From: Crenarchaeota archaeon SCGC AAA471-B05
GTDB lineage: Archaea; Thermoproteota; Thermoprotei; Gearchaeales; Gearchaeaceae
Assembly (NCBI GenBank): GCA_000380705.1
Contig: AQYM01000031.1
Coordinates: 289-7,882 of the forward strand
Reading direction: 5' to 3'
DNA length: 7,594 bases
Position 1 is the stretch's first letter. Each line of letters begins with the position of its first letter. Made by a program: the position numbers and the translations under genes. The notes beneath the pieces were generated by a model that did no database searches, was not told where the DNA came from, and saw only the letters and a list, made by a program, of their open reading frames with translations. Below are positions 1-6,900 of the stretch, one piece after another.

Positions 1-1494
1 CACTTTGATATATATCTTAACTCAGATTATTCCGCCAAAAATTATAATATTATAGCAAAGTCTGCTGAAGAGGTTTACGAAAGGATAATTGAGTATTTTA
101 ATAAAACACCTTATAATAAAGAAGAAAGATTGATTCTTTTATTTACACCTTTAAATGAAAAAACCCAAAGTTTAATGGTAAGTGGATATACTATGCCTGG
201 TTATGATGTAAATAATAAAAGTATAATTTATATCGATATAAATTTCATATATTTATCAAACGAAATAGCCTTAAAAGACATAATAGCACATGAACTAACA
301 CATTATGTACAAGCTGCTTTTTCTCCTTTAGAAGAAGACAATGATCTATGGATAATAGAAGGAACAGCTAATTTTATGTCAGATTATGCTATCGTAGGTT
401 ATAATCCAATATCAAGCGAATTAAATTCCCTTATGGATTATACAAATATAACTTTTGGTAAAAAAATGTATTGCTTAGATATAGAAGGTTATCTATCAAA
501 TTATTTGTTATCTTACTTATTTTTTATATACTTATCTGAAAAATATGGAATAGATATTGTAAAAAAGATTTGGGAGAATTACAAATATTACAAAGGCTTT
601 ACTTTAATTGAGAAAGTTACAGGAGAAAAATTCACTGACTTATATAAAGAATTCGTTTTTAAAAATTATTTAGGAAATTATAAAGGAACACCTTTTCTTT
701 TCGAAAATACTTATTTTAAATTTAAAGCAAATAAAGTAGTTAAATCAGAAATAAATTATTGGAAAATTAATCCTTTGGCTTTTGATTATTTTACGTTTGA
801 CAATATACCTAAGTTGATTTCCATTTCAACCTTTAACGATAACGTTCAAGCCATATTATATGATGAAATCCTGAACAAAACTTATGATTTCCCAAAAAAT
901 ACTACGTCATTTCAATTTTTTGAAAATAGTAAGTACATTTTAATAATTTTAAATACAGGGAATTTAACAGAAAGAATTACAATTACAAATTATAACGTAA
1001 AAGAGATTAAAAAATATGAAATTAAAAAAGGACTAAATAAAATTAATATTGAAAAATTAAATATTACGTTGGAAATAAATTCAACAAATGATACATATTT
1101 ATATTTAATTATAATTCCAAATTTAAGTTTTATTAAAGAAATAAGTAAAACTACATTGAGTTTTATTTTATATTATAATAAAACCGAAATTAATTTACCA
1201 ATTTTAATTAAAATAAATTTAGATAATAAAATTTATTCATTAAAATATTTAGATTTTAATGATTTTAAAATTAAAGAAATTGAATATAAAATAATAGATA
1301 ATATTATTGAGTATAAAATATATAATCAATATGTTTATTTTTTAAATATAAATTATTTTATAAAAATTGATAATATAGATATAGAAAAATTACCTTTTTA
1401 TTTTACTTTAATTTCTTTATTAATTATATTATTATTTTTACAAATATATACTATAAAAAGAATAAAAAAGAATAATTTCGATTTAACCCAATAA
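1..1494 (+). CDS. Membrane-anchored gluzincin metallopeptidase (peptidase MA/M1-like), 5'-partial
   Basis: Frame +1 is open from base 1, so the gene starts before the window and 497 residues plus TAA are visible. The TTG at 130 is not a credible start: the 43 codons before it read as ordinary protein (AEEVYERIIEYF) that fits the helix preceding the catalytic domain in peptidase MA-like proteins. The zinc site is HELTH at visible residues 97-101, with a likely third ligand Glu120 in WIIEGTANF. A Tyr-rich helical segment follows (about 150-220), including SYLFFIYLSEKYG, as in this gluzincin family. Residues 230-460 are rich in Ile, Asn, Lys and Tyr and probably beta-structured. Residues 464-485 form one hydrophobic helix followed by KRIKK, so the enzyme is probably anchored by its C terminus with the catalytic domain outside. 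The substrate is unknown. The 3' end overlaps the convergent permease gene by 12 bp. Confidence 0.8.
   Translation, partial: HFDIYLNSDYSAKNYNIIAKSAEEVYERIIEYFNKTPYNKEERLILLFTPLNEKTQSLMVSGYTMPGYDVNNKSIIYIDINFIYLSNEIALKDIIAHELTHYVQAAFSPLEEDNDLWIIEGTANFMSDYAIVGYNPISSELNSLMDYTNITFGKKMYCLDIEGYLSNYLLSYLFFIYLSEKYGIDIVKKIWENYKYYKGFTLIEKVTGEKFTDLYKEFVFKNYLGNYKGTPFLFENTYFKFKANKVVKSEINYWKINPLAFDYFTFDNIPKLISISTFNDNVQAILYDEILNKTYDFPKNTTSFQFFENSKYILIILNTGNLTERITITNYNVKEIKKYEIKKGLNKINIEKLNITLEINSTNDTYLYLIIIPNLSFIKEISKTTLSFILYYNKTEINLPILIKINLDNKIYSLKYLDFNDFKIKEIEYKIIDNIIEYKIYNQYVYFLNINYFIKIDNIDIEKLPFYFTLISLLIILLFLQIYTIKRIKKNNFDLTQ
1455..1469 (-). terminator. Probable T-tract terminator of the ABC operon
   Basis: On the minus strand, T6 (1469-1464) and then T5 (1459-1455) lie 14-28 bases past the permease stop codon at 1483-1485. 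Archaeal termination commonly occurs at consecutive T-runs without a hairpin, and I see no hairpin here. The signal lies inside the convergent peptidase gene. That gene is very AT-rich here, so chance T-runs are likely and the call is moderate. Confidence 0.4.
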
Positions 1495-3696
1495 TATTTT
1501 TACCAAATTTATTCTTTTTATTATTATATATAAAATAAAATAAATTAAAATCAACGGAAGAAGGGAATATGCTAAGGAGGTAATAACAATATTCATGTTA
1601 ATTTTTGGTTCAAAGTATCCTGTAAATTCTATCATCATATTTATATTCCATGAAGAAAAATAAAGCGAAATTAAATAAGATATAGGTATTGAAGTGAAAA
1701 TTAAAATTAAAGAAGAAAAGATTATCATTATTATAATTTTTCTTGTAGTATAGCCCAAAAGAATTAGAATACCTATTTCTTTTATCTTAGATGATAAATT
1801 TGTAACTAAAATAATACCTATTAAAATCGTATTAGATAAAATTAGAGAAAAGGTTAGAAAATTAAGGAAAACAAAAGCTATGGCACCTCCACTTTTACCA
1901 TAACTTATTGATTCATCTTTGCTTCTCAATGTAACTACAAAACCCTTACTTATTAACTCGTTATATATTGCCTTATAGTCTCCCTTTAGGAATATTACAT
2001 TTTCTTCCAAATCTCCAAAAATTTTCTTAAACTCGTCATAATATAAAACTACAGACCTTGTTTCCCTTGTATATTGGAAAAATAATGGAATCTCGGCTAT
2101 CCCTACTACTTTTAATTTATATTTATTTATTCCTGCTTCCAGTTCAATTTCATCACCTACCTTAATATTTTCTGTTTTTGAAAGAGTTAAACTAATTACA
2201 CATTCTCCAGTATTTGTTGGCCATCTTCCTTCCTTTAGGTTTGGCATTACCCCTTTATTAATTAAAAATGTAGCAGTAACAACATCCTTTTCTTTTACCT
2301 TTGCAAAATGAAAAACAGCCTTCCAAACGCTTGCATTGTTTATTTCAGGAAGATTTTTAGAGTTTCCTAAAGCGTAAATGAAATTGTCGTAAAAATTGTT
2401 TAAGTTTTCTATGGATTCATTCCAAGAATCTCTTATACTGAATAGAGAAATTGTCGATGTTAATATTAAAGAAAAAAGTATTATAAGTAAAATAAATTTC
2501 CAAAGATTTCCTGAAGAAAGATTAAATGAAACCTTTAAATTGAAATTTGGTATATTTAATTTATTTTTAGATTTTGAAAAAAAATAAAAAGAAAATAATT
2601 CTAATATATTTTTCCTATAAATATAAATAAATATTGGTAAAATAGAAAAAATTAAGAAAGCAAAAAATATTAAAAAACTATTTAAAACTATTTCATTATT
2701 AAATTTATAGCCGTATTTTTCTAAAAAAATTTCTGAAAAACCTAAAGGAACAGACTTTAAAGAGGATTCGAAAACATAGTATGAAAAAGGAATCGATATA
2801 GAATATCCAATTATTGTTGAAATAAGGAAAATAAGGAAAATTGGTGTTGTATAATAAACGAATAAGTTTTTCTTTGTAAAACCTATAACATTTAAAATAG
2901 CCAATTCTTTAGAATTTATTTCTAAATAAATGAATTGATAAACAAAAAAGGATACAAAAATAACTATAGATAATAGAAAAATGAATAAATTAAAAGTGTT
3001 TCTAGCAGCATTCGTCTCGTTTTTACCAGGAAATGTTTCAGGATCTAAAACAATAAATGAATCTATTTTAGATTTAGTTTGATTAGAATAATCATAAATT
3101 TTCTTTTCAAATTCTTTTAAATTATTCAAGTCTTTTAATTTTACAAAAATTACATTATAGATGATTTGTCCCAAAATATCCTTTAATTGATTTTCGTTTA
3201 TTATTAAACGGTAATCTACTATACCAAATACGTAAAAAGCTGAAGCATATCCAGTTATGTTGATTTCCTTTTCAATATTATTTATTTTAATTATTATTTT
3301 TCCAAATTCGATATCCTTTTTATCTAAAATAAGAGCACCGGTGTTGTTTCCTTCTTTAATTTTATAACTCATTAAAGAAATATTGTTTCTAGGATAGATT
3401 AGATAAACTGTTCTTTTTTCTCCTTTTACGTATATATCCGCAGGAATAATAGCAAGCGCTTGGTATTCTTGAATATATTCGCTCTTTGATATTTTATCCA
3501 AAAAATCTTCATTAAATATACCAGTTATTCTTACATTCCCAACATAATCATTCCATGCAGTTTTAGCGATATTTTCTAGATTATAAGCAGCGTTATTAAC
3601 AGAAACGAACACAGCAAAACTCAAAGTTAATAAAGATAAAAGCAATAGAAAACCCTTTCTTCTTAAAGATTTTATTCCTATTAAAATACTAAGCAT
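1483..3696 (-). CDS. ABC transporter permease with two FtsX/MacB-type units
   Basis: This is the membrane subunit of an ABC transporter, 737 residues from the chosen ATG. I see eight hydrophobic helices, at about 15-34, 234-257, 278-302, 337-361, 400-421, 605-632, 653-681 and 701-726. They form two repeats of one helix, a roughly 180-200-residue extracytoplasmic domain, and three helices. Each repeat has the FtsX-like cytoplasmic signature after its second helix: KELAILNVIGFTKKN near 263-277 and KEIGILILLGYTTRK near 639-653. Tandem FtsX permeases of this size act in MacB/LolCDE-like systems that move lipids, peptides or drugs at the membrane face; the substrate here is unknown. An in-frame GTG at 3703-3705 would add three residues, but it lies inside the GGTGA ribosome binding site, so I place the start at the ATG 3694-3696. 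It follows the ATPase with an 8-base overlap. Confidence 0.88.
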   Translation of the reverse strand: MLSILIGIKSLRRKGFLLLLSLLTLSFAVFVSVNNAAYNLENIAKTAWNDYVGNVRITGIFNEDFLDKISKSEYIQEYQALAIIPADIYVKGEKRTVYLIYPRNNISLMSYKIKEGNNTGALILDKKDIEFGKIIIKINNIEKEINITGYASAFYVFGIVDYRLIINENQLKDILGQIIYNVIFVKLKDLNNLKEFEKKIYDYSNQTKSKIDSFIVLDPETFPGKNETNAARNTFNLFIFLLSIVIFVSFFVYQFIYLEINSKELAILNVIGFTKKNLFVYYTTPIFLIFLISTIIGYSISIPFSYYVFESSLKSVPLGFSEIFLEKYGYKFNNEIVLNSFLIFFAFLIFSILPIFIYIYRKNILELFSFYFFSKSKNKLNIPNFNLKVSFNLSSGNLWKFILLIILFSLILTSTISLFSIRDSWNESIENLNNFYDNFIYALGNSKNLPEINNASVWKAVFHFAKVKEKDVVTATFLINKGVMPNLKEGRWPTNTGECVISLTLSKTENIKVGDEIELEAGINKYKLKVVGIAEIPLFFQYTRETRSVVLYYDEFKKIFGDLEENVIFLKGDYKAIYNELISKGFVVTLRSKDESISYGKSGGAIAFVFLNFLTFSLILSNTILIGIILVTNLSSKIKEIGILILLGYTTRKIIIMIIFSSLILIFTSIPISYLISLYFSSWNINMMIEFTGYFEPKINMNIVITSLAYSLLPLILIYFILYIIIKRINLVKILLG
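1497..1519 (+). terminator. Probable T-tract terminator of the metallopeptidase gene
   Basis: Two T5 runs, 1497-1501 and 1515-1519, begin 3 bases after the peptidase stop codon at 1492-1494, as is common at archaeal 3' ends. The runs lie within the 3' end of the convergent permease gene. There is no accompanying hairpin, and the surroundings are AT-rich, which weakens the call. Confidence 0.4.
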
Positions 3697-4351
3697 ATTT
3701 TTCACCTATAATCCTTCCATCGACTAATTCTATAATTCTTTTCTTAGCTAAGAAGGAATCATGAGTAGCTAAAATTATAGTTTTACCTTCATTCCAGATT
3801 TTCAACAATATTTCCACAATGTTTTGCTTATTTTTCAAATCCAAAAAAGCTGTAGGTTCATCTGCAATAATTATTTTTGGGTTATGAACAATTGCCCGAG
3901 CAATTGCAACACGCTGAATCTCTCCCCCACTTAATTCCGAAGGAAAACGCTTAGCTTTATCCTTTAATCCTACTTTTTCAAGTGCTTCTAATGAGGCTTC
4001 TTTAAAGTTATTTACTTTTGTAAGTCTTGCTGTAATTTCAACATTTTCTAAGACAGATAAAAAAGGAATTAAATAAAAAAATTGAGGAATATAGCCTAGG
4101 TTTTCTCTTCTCCATTTTGTTCTTTCCTCATTACTCAATTTACTTATCTCTTTTCCATCTATCACTATTTTTCCTTGATCAGGTACATCTATTCCGGCCA
4201 ATAAATTAAGCAAAGTAGATTTCCCTGAACCACTTGGTCCCGTTAAAGTAACAAATTCTCCTTTATTTATTTTAAGATTAATTCCATGAAGAACTTCACT
4301 CCTTTGTTTTCCATAAACGTAAGACTTATGAACATTTTCTACTAAAATCAT
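3689..4351 (-). CDS. ABC transporter ATP-binding protein (MacB/LolD-type)
   Basis: This is the cytoplasmic ATPase that powers the permease encoded just downstream; 220 residues is the usual length of a stand-alone LolD/MacB-type subunit. All motifs are present: A-loop Tyr11, Walker A GPSGSGKST (38-46), Q-loop Gln90 in GYIPQ, signature LSGGE (140-144), Walker B IIIADE (160-165), D-loop FLD (169-171) and switch His197 in ATHD, so it should be catalytically competent. The DEPT(A)xLD stretch and the short N terminus match this subfamily rather than the nutrient importers. The start ATG at 4349-4351 has no upstream GGTGA and sits about 24 bp from an AT-rich TATA-like stretch, suggesting a leaderless transcript. 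The stop TAG (3689-3691) overlaps the permease start. No substrate-binding protein gene lies nearby, which fits export or extraction rather than import. Confidence 0.95.
   Translation of the reverse strand: MILVENVHKSYVYGKQRSEVLHGINLKINKGEFVTLTGPSGSGKSTLLNLLAGIDVPDQGKIVIDGKEISKLSNEERTKWRRENLGYIPQFFYLIPFLSVLENVEITARLTKVNNFKEASLEALEKVGLKDKAKRFPSELSGGEIQRVAIARAIVHNPKIIIADEPTAFLDLKNKQNIVEILLKIWNEGKTIILATHDSFLAKKRIIELVDGRIIGEKYA
3702..3706 (-). promoter_or_regulatory. GGTGA ribosome binding site for the ABC permease
   Basis: The minus strand reads GGTGA, five bases (AAAAT), then ATG at 3696-3694. GGTGA is the Shine-Dalgarno core common at operon-internal genes of Sulfolobales-like archaea. It lies in the last codons of the ATPase gene and decides the permease start: the upstream GTG (3705-3703) is part of the site itself. 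Confidence 0.75.
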
Positions 4352-4391
4352 ATAATGTTAAATATTTTATTATTAAAATTAAAATTTATTT
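4352..4391. promoter_or_regulatory. Divergent promoter region between the ABC operon and the redox operon
   Basis: These 40 bp separate two divergent start codons, neither of which has a Shine-Dalgarno. For the plus-strand gene, an ATTTTATTATT stretch is centred near 4367, about 25 bp before the GTG at 4392. For the minus-strand gene, TTTTAATA (4378-4371) is centred about 24 bp before the ATG at 4351. Both spacings match archaeal TATA boxes with transcription starting at or next to the start codon. The whole spacer is AT-rich, so the exact boxes are uncertain, and I see no clear operator. Confidence 0.5.
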
Positions 4392-5954
4392 GTGTTTGAT
4401 GCAGTAATAATAGGAGGAGGGCATAATGGTTTGGTATGCGCTTGTTATTTAGCAAAAGAAGGTTTAAACGTAGCTGTTTTTGAAAGAAGGGAGATTCTTG
4501 GCGGTGCATGTGTTTCAGAAGAAATATGGCAAGGCTATAAATTATCTACGGGAGCATACGTAATAAGCCTATTTAAAGAAAAATTCATTAAGGAATTGGA
4601 ATTGGAAAAATATGGCTTAAAAATATATACCAAAGATCCTACAATTTTTATTCCATTTAAAAAAGGAAAATATATATTTAATTGGATTAATCCCAAGAAA
4701 ACTAAAAAGGAGTTTGAGAAATATTCAAAGGAAGATGCGAAAAATTATGATAAATGGAGAAATTTTTGGAACATATTCGTGGATTTTTTAGATTTCCTAT
4801 CAATTAATCCTCCCTTTTCACTTTATGAAATTGAAGAGTTATTTAAATTCTTTAGAAAAATTAATCTTAAAATTAAAGATATTGAAGTAGAGGAAATTTT
4901 AAGAGTTTTCCTTTCAGACGCTAAAACAATACTGGATGAGTACTTTGAATCTGAAGAAGTTAAAGCTTCTTTAGTAGAAGATGCGATAATTGGTTCAATG
5001 TTATCTCCATCTTCCCCAGGAAGTGCTTATCTACTGGCACATCATATCATGGGAGAAGTTAATGGCATAAAAGGAGCTTGGGGTTACGTAAAAGGAGGTA
5101 TGGGAGGATTAACGGAGGCGCTTAAAAAAGCAGCTGAAGATTTAGGAGTTAAAATATTTACCTCTTCTAAAGTAAAAAGAATAATTGTTAAAGAAGGAAA
5201 AGCTGAAGGAATTGAATTGGAAAACGGTCAAGTAATCAAATCTAAAATAGTTGTTTCTAATGCAGATGTCAAAACTACCTTCCTAAATCTTCTTGAAGAT
5301 GTTCCAAAAAAACTAAGAAAAAGAGTAAAATTATTAAAATCTAGAGGAGTATGTTTTAAAATTGTAGGAATTATTGAAGAATTACCTGATTATGTTGGTC
5401 TAGGCAAAAAATTGGGGCCTCAGCATATTTCTTCATCTCTTATATTACCAAGCTTAGAATATCTGGAAAAAGCCTATCGTGATGCATTAAACAATAATCC
5501 TTCCAAAGAACCTTTTGTTTCTATAAACATACAATCGAGTATAGATGATACAGTTACAATAAAGGGACATCATGTTTTTTCCTTATTTGTGCAATATACT
5601 CCTTATAGAAAAGATTGGGAGGAAATAAAGGATGAATATACGAGTAATGTAATAGAAACAATACAAAATTACGCTCCTAACTTTAAACCGTTAAAATTTT
5701 TCGCTCTATCTCCTTTAGATTTGGAGAAAAGGTTCGGTCTCCCCCAAGGATGTATATTTCATATAGATATGACCTATGACCAACTTTATAATATGAGACC
5801 TTTGCCTGAATTAAGTAATTATTCTACGCATATAGCTGGACTTTATTTATGCGGTTCTTCTTCCCATCCTGGTGGAGGAGTATCAGGAATACCAGGCTAC
5901 AATGCCGCAATGAAAATTTTGGAGGATTTAAAGAATAAAAGAATTAATAAGTAA
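4392..5954 (+). CDS. FAD-dependent oxidoreductase, PYROXD2-like (phytoene desaturase superfamily)
   Basis: This flavoprotein of 520 residues is probably cytosolic. The N-terminal Rossmann fold binds FAD: GGGHNG (8-13), an acidic residue ending beta-2 (Glu31 in VFERRE), then LGGACVSEE (36-44). Several stretches match what I recall of the PYROXD2 group rather than true carotenoid desaturases: SAYLLAHHIMG (211-221), GAWGYVKGGMGGL (228-240), GLPQGCIFHIDMTYDQL (449-465) and the C-terminal FAD motif LYLCGSSSHPGGGVSGIPG (484-502). The reaction is unknown; PYROXD2 proteins are poorly characterised oxidoreductases. It starts with GTG at 4392, which places the Rossmann strand at residue 4 as usual, and no earlier in-frame start is plausible. 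The transcript is probably leaderless. A PNPOx-like gene follows after 8 bp, suggesting a shared redox operon. No carotenoid genes are in view, so a phytoene desaturase label would be unsupported. Confidence 0.88.
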   Translation: MFDAVIIGGGHNGLVCACYLAKEGLNVAVFERREILGGACVSEEIWQGYKLSTGAYVISLFKEKFIKELELEKYGLKIYTKDPTIFIPFKKGKYIFNWINPKKTKKEFEKYSKEDAKNYDKWRNFWNIFVDFLDFLSINPPFSLYEIEELFKFFRKINLKIKDIEVEEILRVFLSDAKTILDEYFESEEVKASLVEDAIIGSMLSPSSPGSAYLLAHHIMGEVNGIKGAWGYVKGGMGGLTEALKKAAEDLGVKIFTSSKVKRIIVKEGKAEGIELENGQVIKSKIVVSNADVKTTFLNLLEDVPKKLRKRVKLLKSRGVCFKIVGIIEELPDYVGLGKKLGPQHISSSLILPSLEYLEKAYRDALNNNPSKEPFVSINIQSSIDDTVTIKGHHVFSLFVQYTPYRKDWEEIKDEYTSNVIETIQNYAPNFKPLKFFALSPLDLEKRFGLPQGCIFHIDMTYDQLYNMRPLPELSNYSTHIAGLYLCGSSSHPGGGVSGIPGYNAAMKILEDLKNKRINK

Positions 5955-5962
5955 TTGAAAAT

Positions 5963-6370
5963 ATGGTAAATTTTTCTGAAGAAGAATTAAAATTCATATT
6001 AAGTAATGAGGTCTGTAGGTTAGCAACGGTAGATGTGAAAGGAAAACCTCACGTTACACCTGTATGTTATATTTACACAAACAATACTTTTTATATTTTC
6101 ACCGATTATGAAACAAAAAAATACCGTAATATAAAAAACAATCCTAACGTAGCTTTGGTTATCGATGTTTATAGAATGCCATGGAATAAAGCAATAATAA
6201 TAGAAGGAAAAGCAGAAATATTGGAAAGAGGAGAGGAATACAAAGAAATATACAAGAAATTTTACGAAAAATTTTCATGGGTAAGAAGGGATCCTTGGAA
6301 TGAAGGCGAAGCTCCGTTAATTAAAGTTATACCAGAAAAAAAGATAAGTTGGGGTTTAAAAAGAAAATAA
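5963..6370 (+). CDS. Pyridoxamine 5'-phosphate oxidase-like split-barrel flavoprotein
   Basis: At 135 residues this matches the short PPOX/PNPOx-like family of split beta-barrels that bind FMN, and in some lineages F420 or haem. The order of elements fits: an N-terminal helix (FSEEELKFIL), first strands CRLATVDVKGKPHVTPVCYI (18-37), FYIFTDYETKKYRNIKNNP (47-65) containing the Lys/Arg segment that commonly contacts the cofactor phosphate, NVALVIDVY (66-74), IIIEGKAEIL (83-92), and a final strand near ISWGL. Cofactor and substrate cannot be told from sequence, and there is no reason to call it a vitamin B6 enzyme. The start is ATG at 5963, 8 bp after the upstream stop; only a weak TTGA precedes it, so translation may depend on coupling to the FAD oxidoreductase gene. 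Pairing with that flavoprotein suggests linked redox chemistry, by inference only. Confidence 0.85.
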   Translation: MVNFSEEELKFILSNEVCRLATVDVKGKPHVTPVCYIYTNNTFYIFTDYETKKYRNIKNNPNVALVIDVYRMPWNKAIIIEGKAEILERGEEYKEIYKKFYEKFSWVRRDPWNEGEAPLIKVIPEKKISWGLKRK

Positions 6371-6399
6371 ATTTATTTTTCTTAGAACAACTTTGAAAT
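6371..6399 (+). promoter_or_regulatory. Short spacer: candidate T-rich terminator and TATA box for the next gene
   Basis: The 29-bp spacer starts with ATTTATTTTTCTT (6371-6383). As a T-rich run directly after the PNPOx-like stop it could end the redox transcript. As a TATA-like element centred near 6376 it sits about 24 bp before the ATG at 6400, which has no Shine-Dalgarno. Both roles are possible at once. The sequence alone cannot decide whether 6400-6900 is transcribed separately. Confidence 0.4.
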
Positions 6400-6900
6400 A
6401 TGAAGGAAAACGAAAACAGGGAAAAATTATATTCTTGTAAAAATTTTGGTGATATTTTCGAGTTAGTAAAAGATATTGTATATAAGAAGTATAAAAAAAG
6501 TAGAGGAGGTCTATCCTTATATTTAGTTAATGCACCTACTTATATTCTAGCTTATCATATTATGGGTTCTAATTTAATAGCTATTAACAAAATCATACTA
6601 GATGCATTATACCAAATAACAGAAGATAAAAGAAAAATAAATTCCTATATATTTGTAGTACTTTTGCATGAATATTTACATAGTTTAGGAATCTATGATG
6701 AAAGATTGGTAAGCAAAATTGAATTTGAAATTTGTCAAGAATTCTTCGGCGAAGACCATATAACTACACAAATGATAAACAGAGGAATTCTAGAAATATT
6801 TCCTGAATTAAAATTCTTTCCAATAAAAACTAAAATTAAAGATGGGTATGAAATAGTTAAAGATTTTGATAGGTCGAGTACGTCTAAGTATATTTATTAA
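6400..6900 (+). CDS. Small putative zinc metallopeptidase with HExxHxxGxxD
   Basis: This 166-residue protein has no signal peptide or membrane helix, so it is probably cytosolic. I do not recognise the family by name. The helix VVLLHEYLHSLGIYD carries His90, Glu91, His94, Gly97 and Asp100, spaced as HExxHxxGxxD. That is the zinc site of metzincin-type enzymes with Asp as third ligand, as in snapalysin; Glu91 would be the general base. The preceding segment (38-63, LSLYLVNAPTYI then SNLIAINKIIL) could be the strand region that lies over the cleft. The tail after 135 (KFFPIKTKIKDG) is basic. The start is ATG at 6400, with a TATA-like element about 24 bp upstream and no ribosome binding site. 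The gene may be a stand-alone transcript or the third gene of the redox operon. Its stop overlaps that of the convergent PhoU-like gene by 4 bp. The peptidase activity is inferred from the motif only. Confidence 0.7.
   Translation: MKENENREKLYSCKNFGDIFELVKDIVYKKYKKSRGGLSLYLVNAPTYILAYHIMGSNLIAINKIILDALYQITEDKRKINSYIFVVLLHEYLHSLGIYDERLVSKIEFEICQEFFGEDHITTQMINRGILEIFPELKFFPIKTKIKDGYEIVKDFDRSSTSKYIY

Noticed and set aside
130..132. TTG as the start of the metallopeptidase
   Set aside because: The same frame is open and protein-like back to base 1, with a helix expected before the catalytic domain. The gene is cut by the window edge rather than starting here.
1574..1663. AAGGAGGTAA followed 11 bases later by ATG and a 22-codon plus-strand frame
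   Set aside because: The Shine-Dalgarno-like string is the complement of permease membrane-helix codons, the spacing is long, and the short frame has no protein features.
2396..2587. Plus-strand open frame of 63 codons
   Set aside because: It lies antisense within the well-supported permease gene, has no recognisable domain or start signal, and is best explained as chance.
4392..5954. Annotation as carotenoid phytoene desaturase (crtI)
   Set aside because: The superfamily fits, but the internal motifs resemble the PYROXD2 group and there are no carotenoid genes in view.
6502..6511. GAGGAGGT-type ribosome binding site inside the small metallopeptidase gene
   Set aside because: No start codon follows at suitable distance, and the bases encode Arg-Gly-Gly within the protein.
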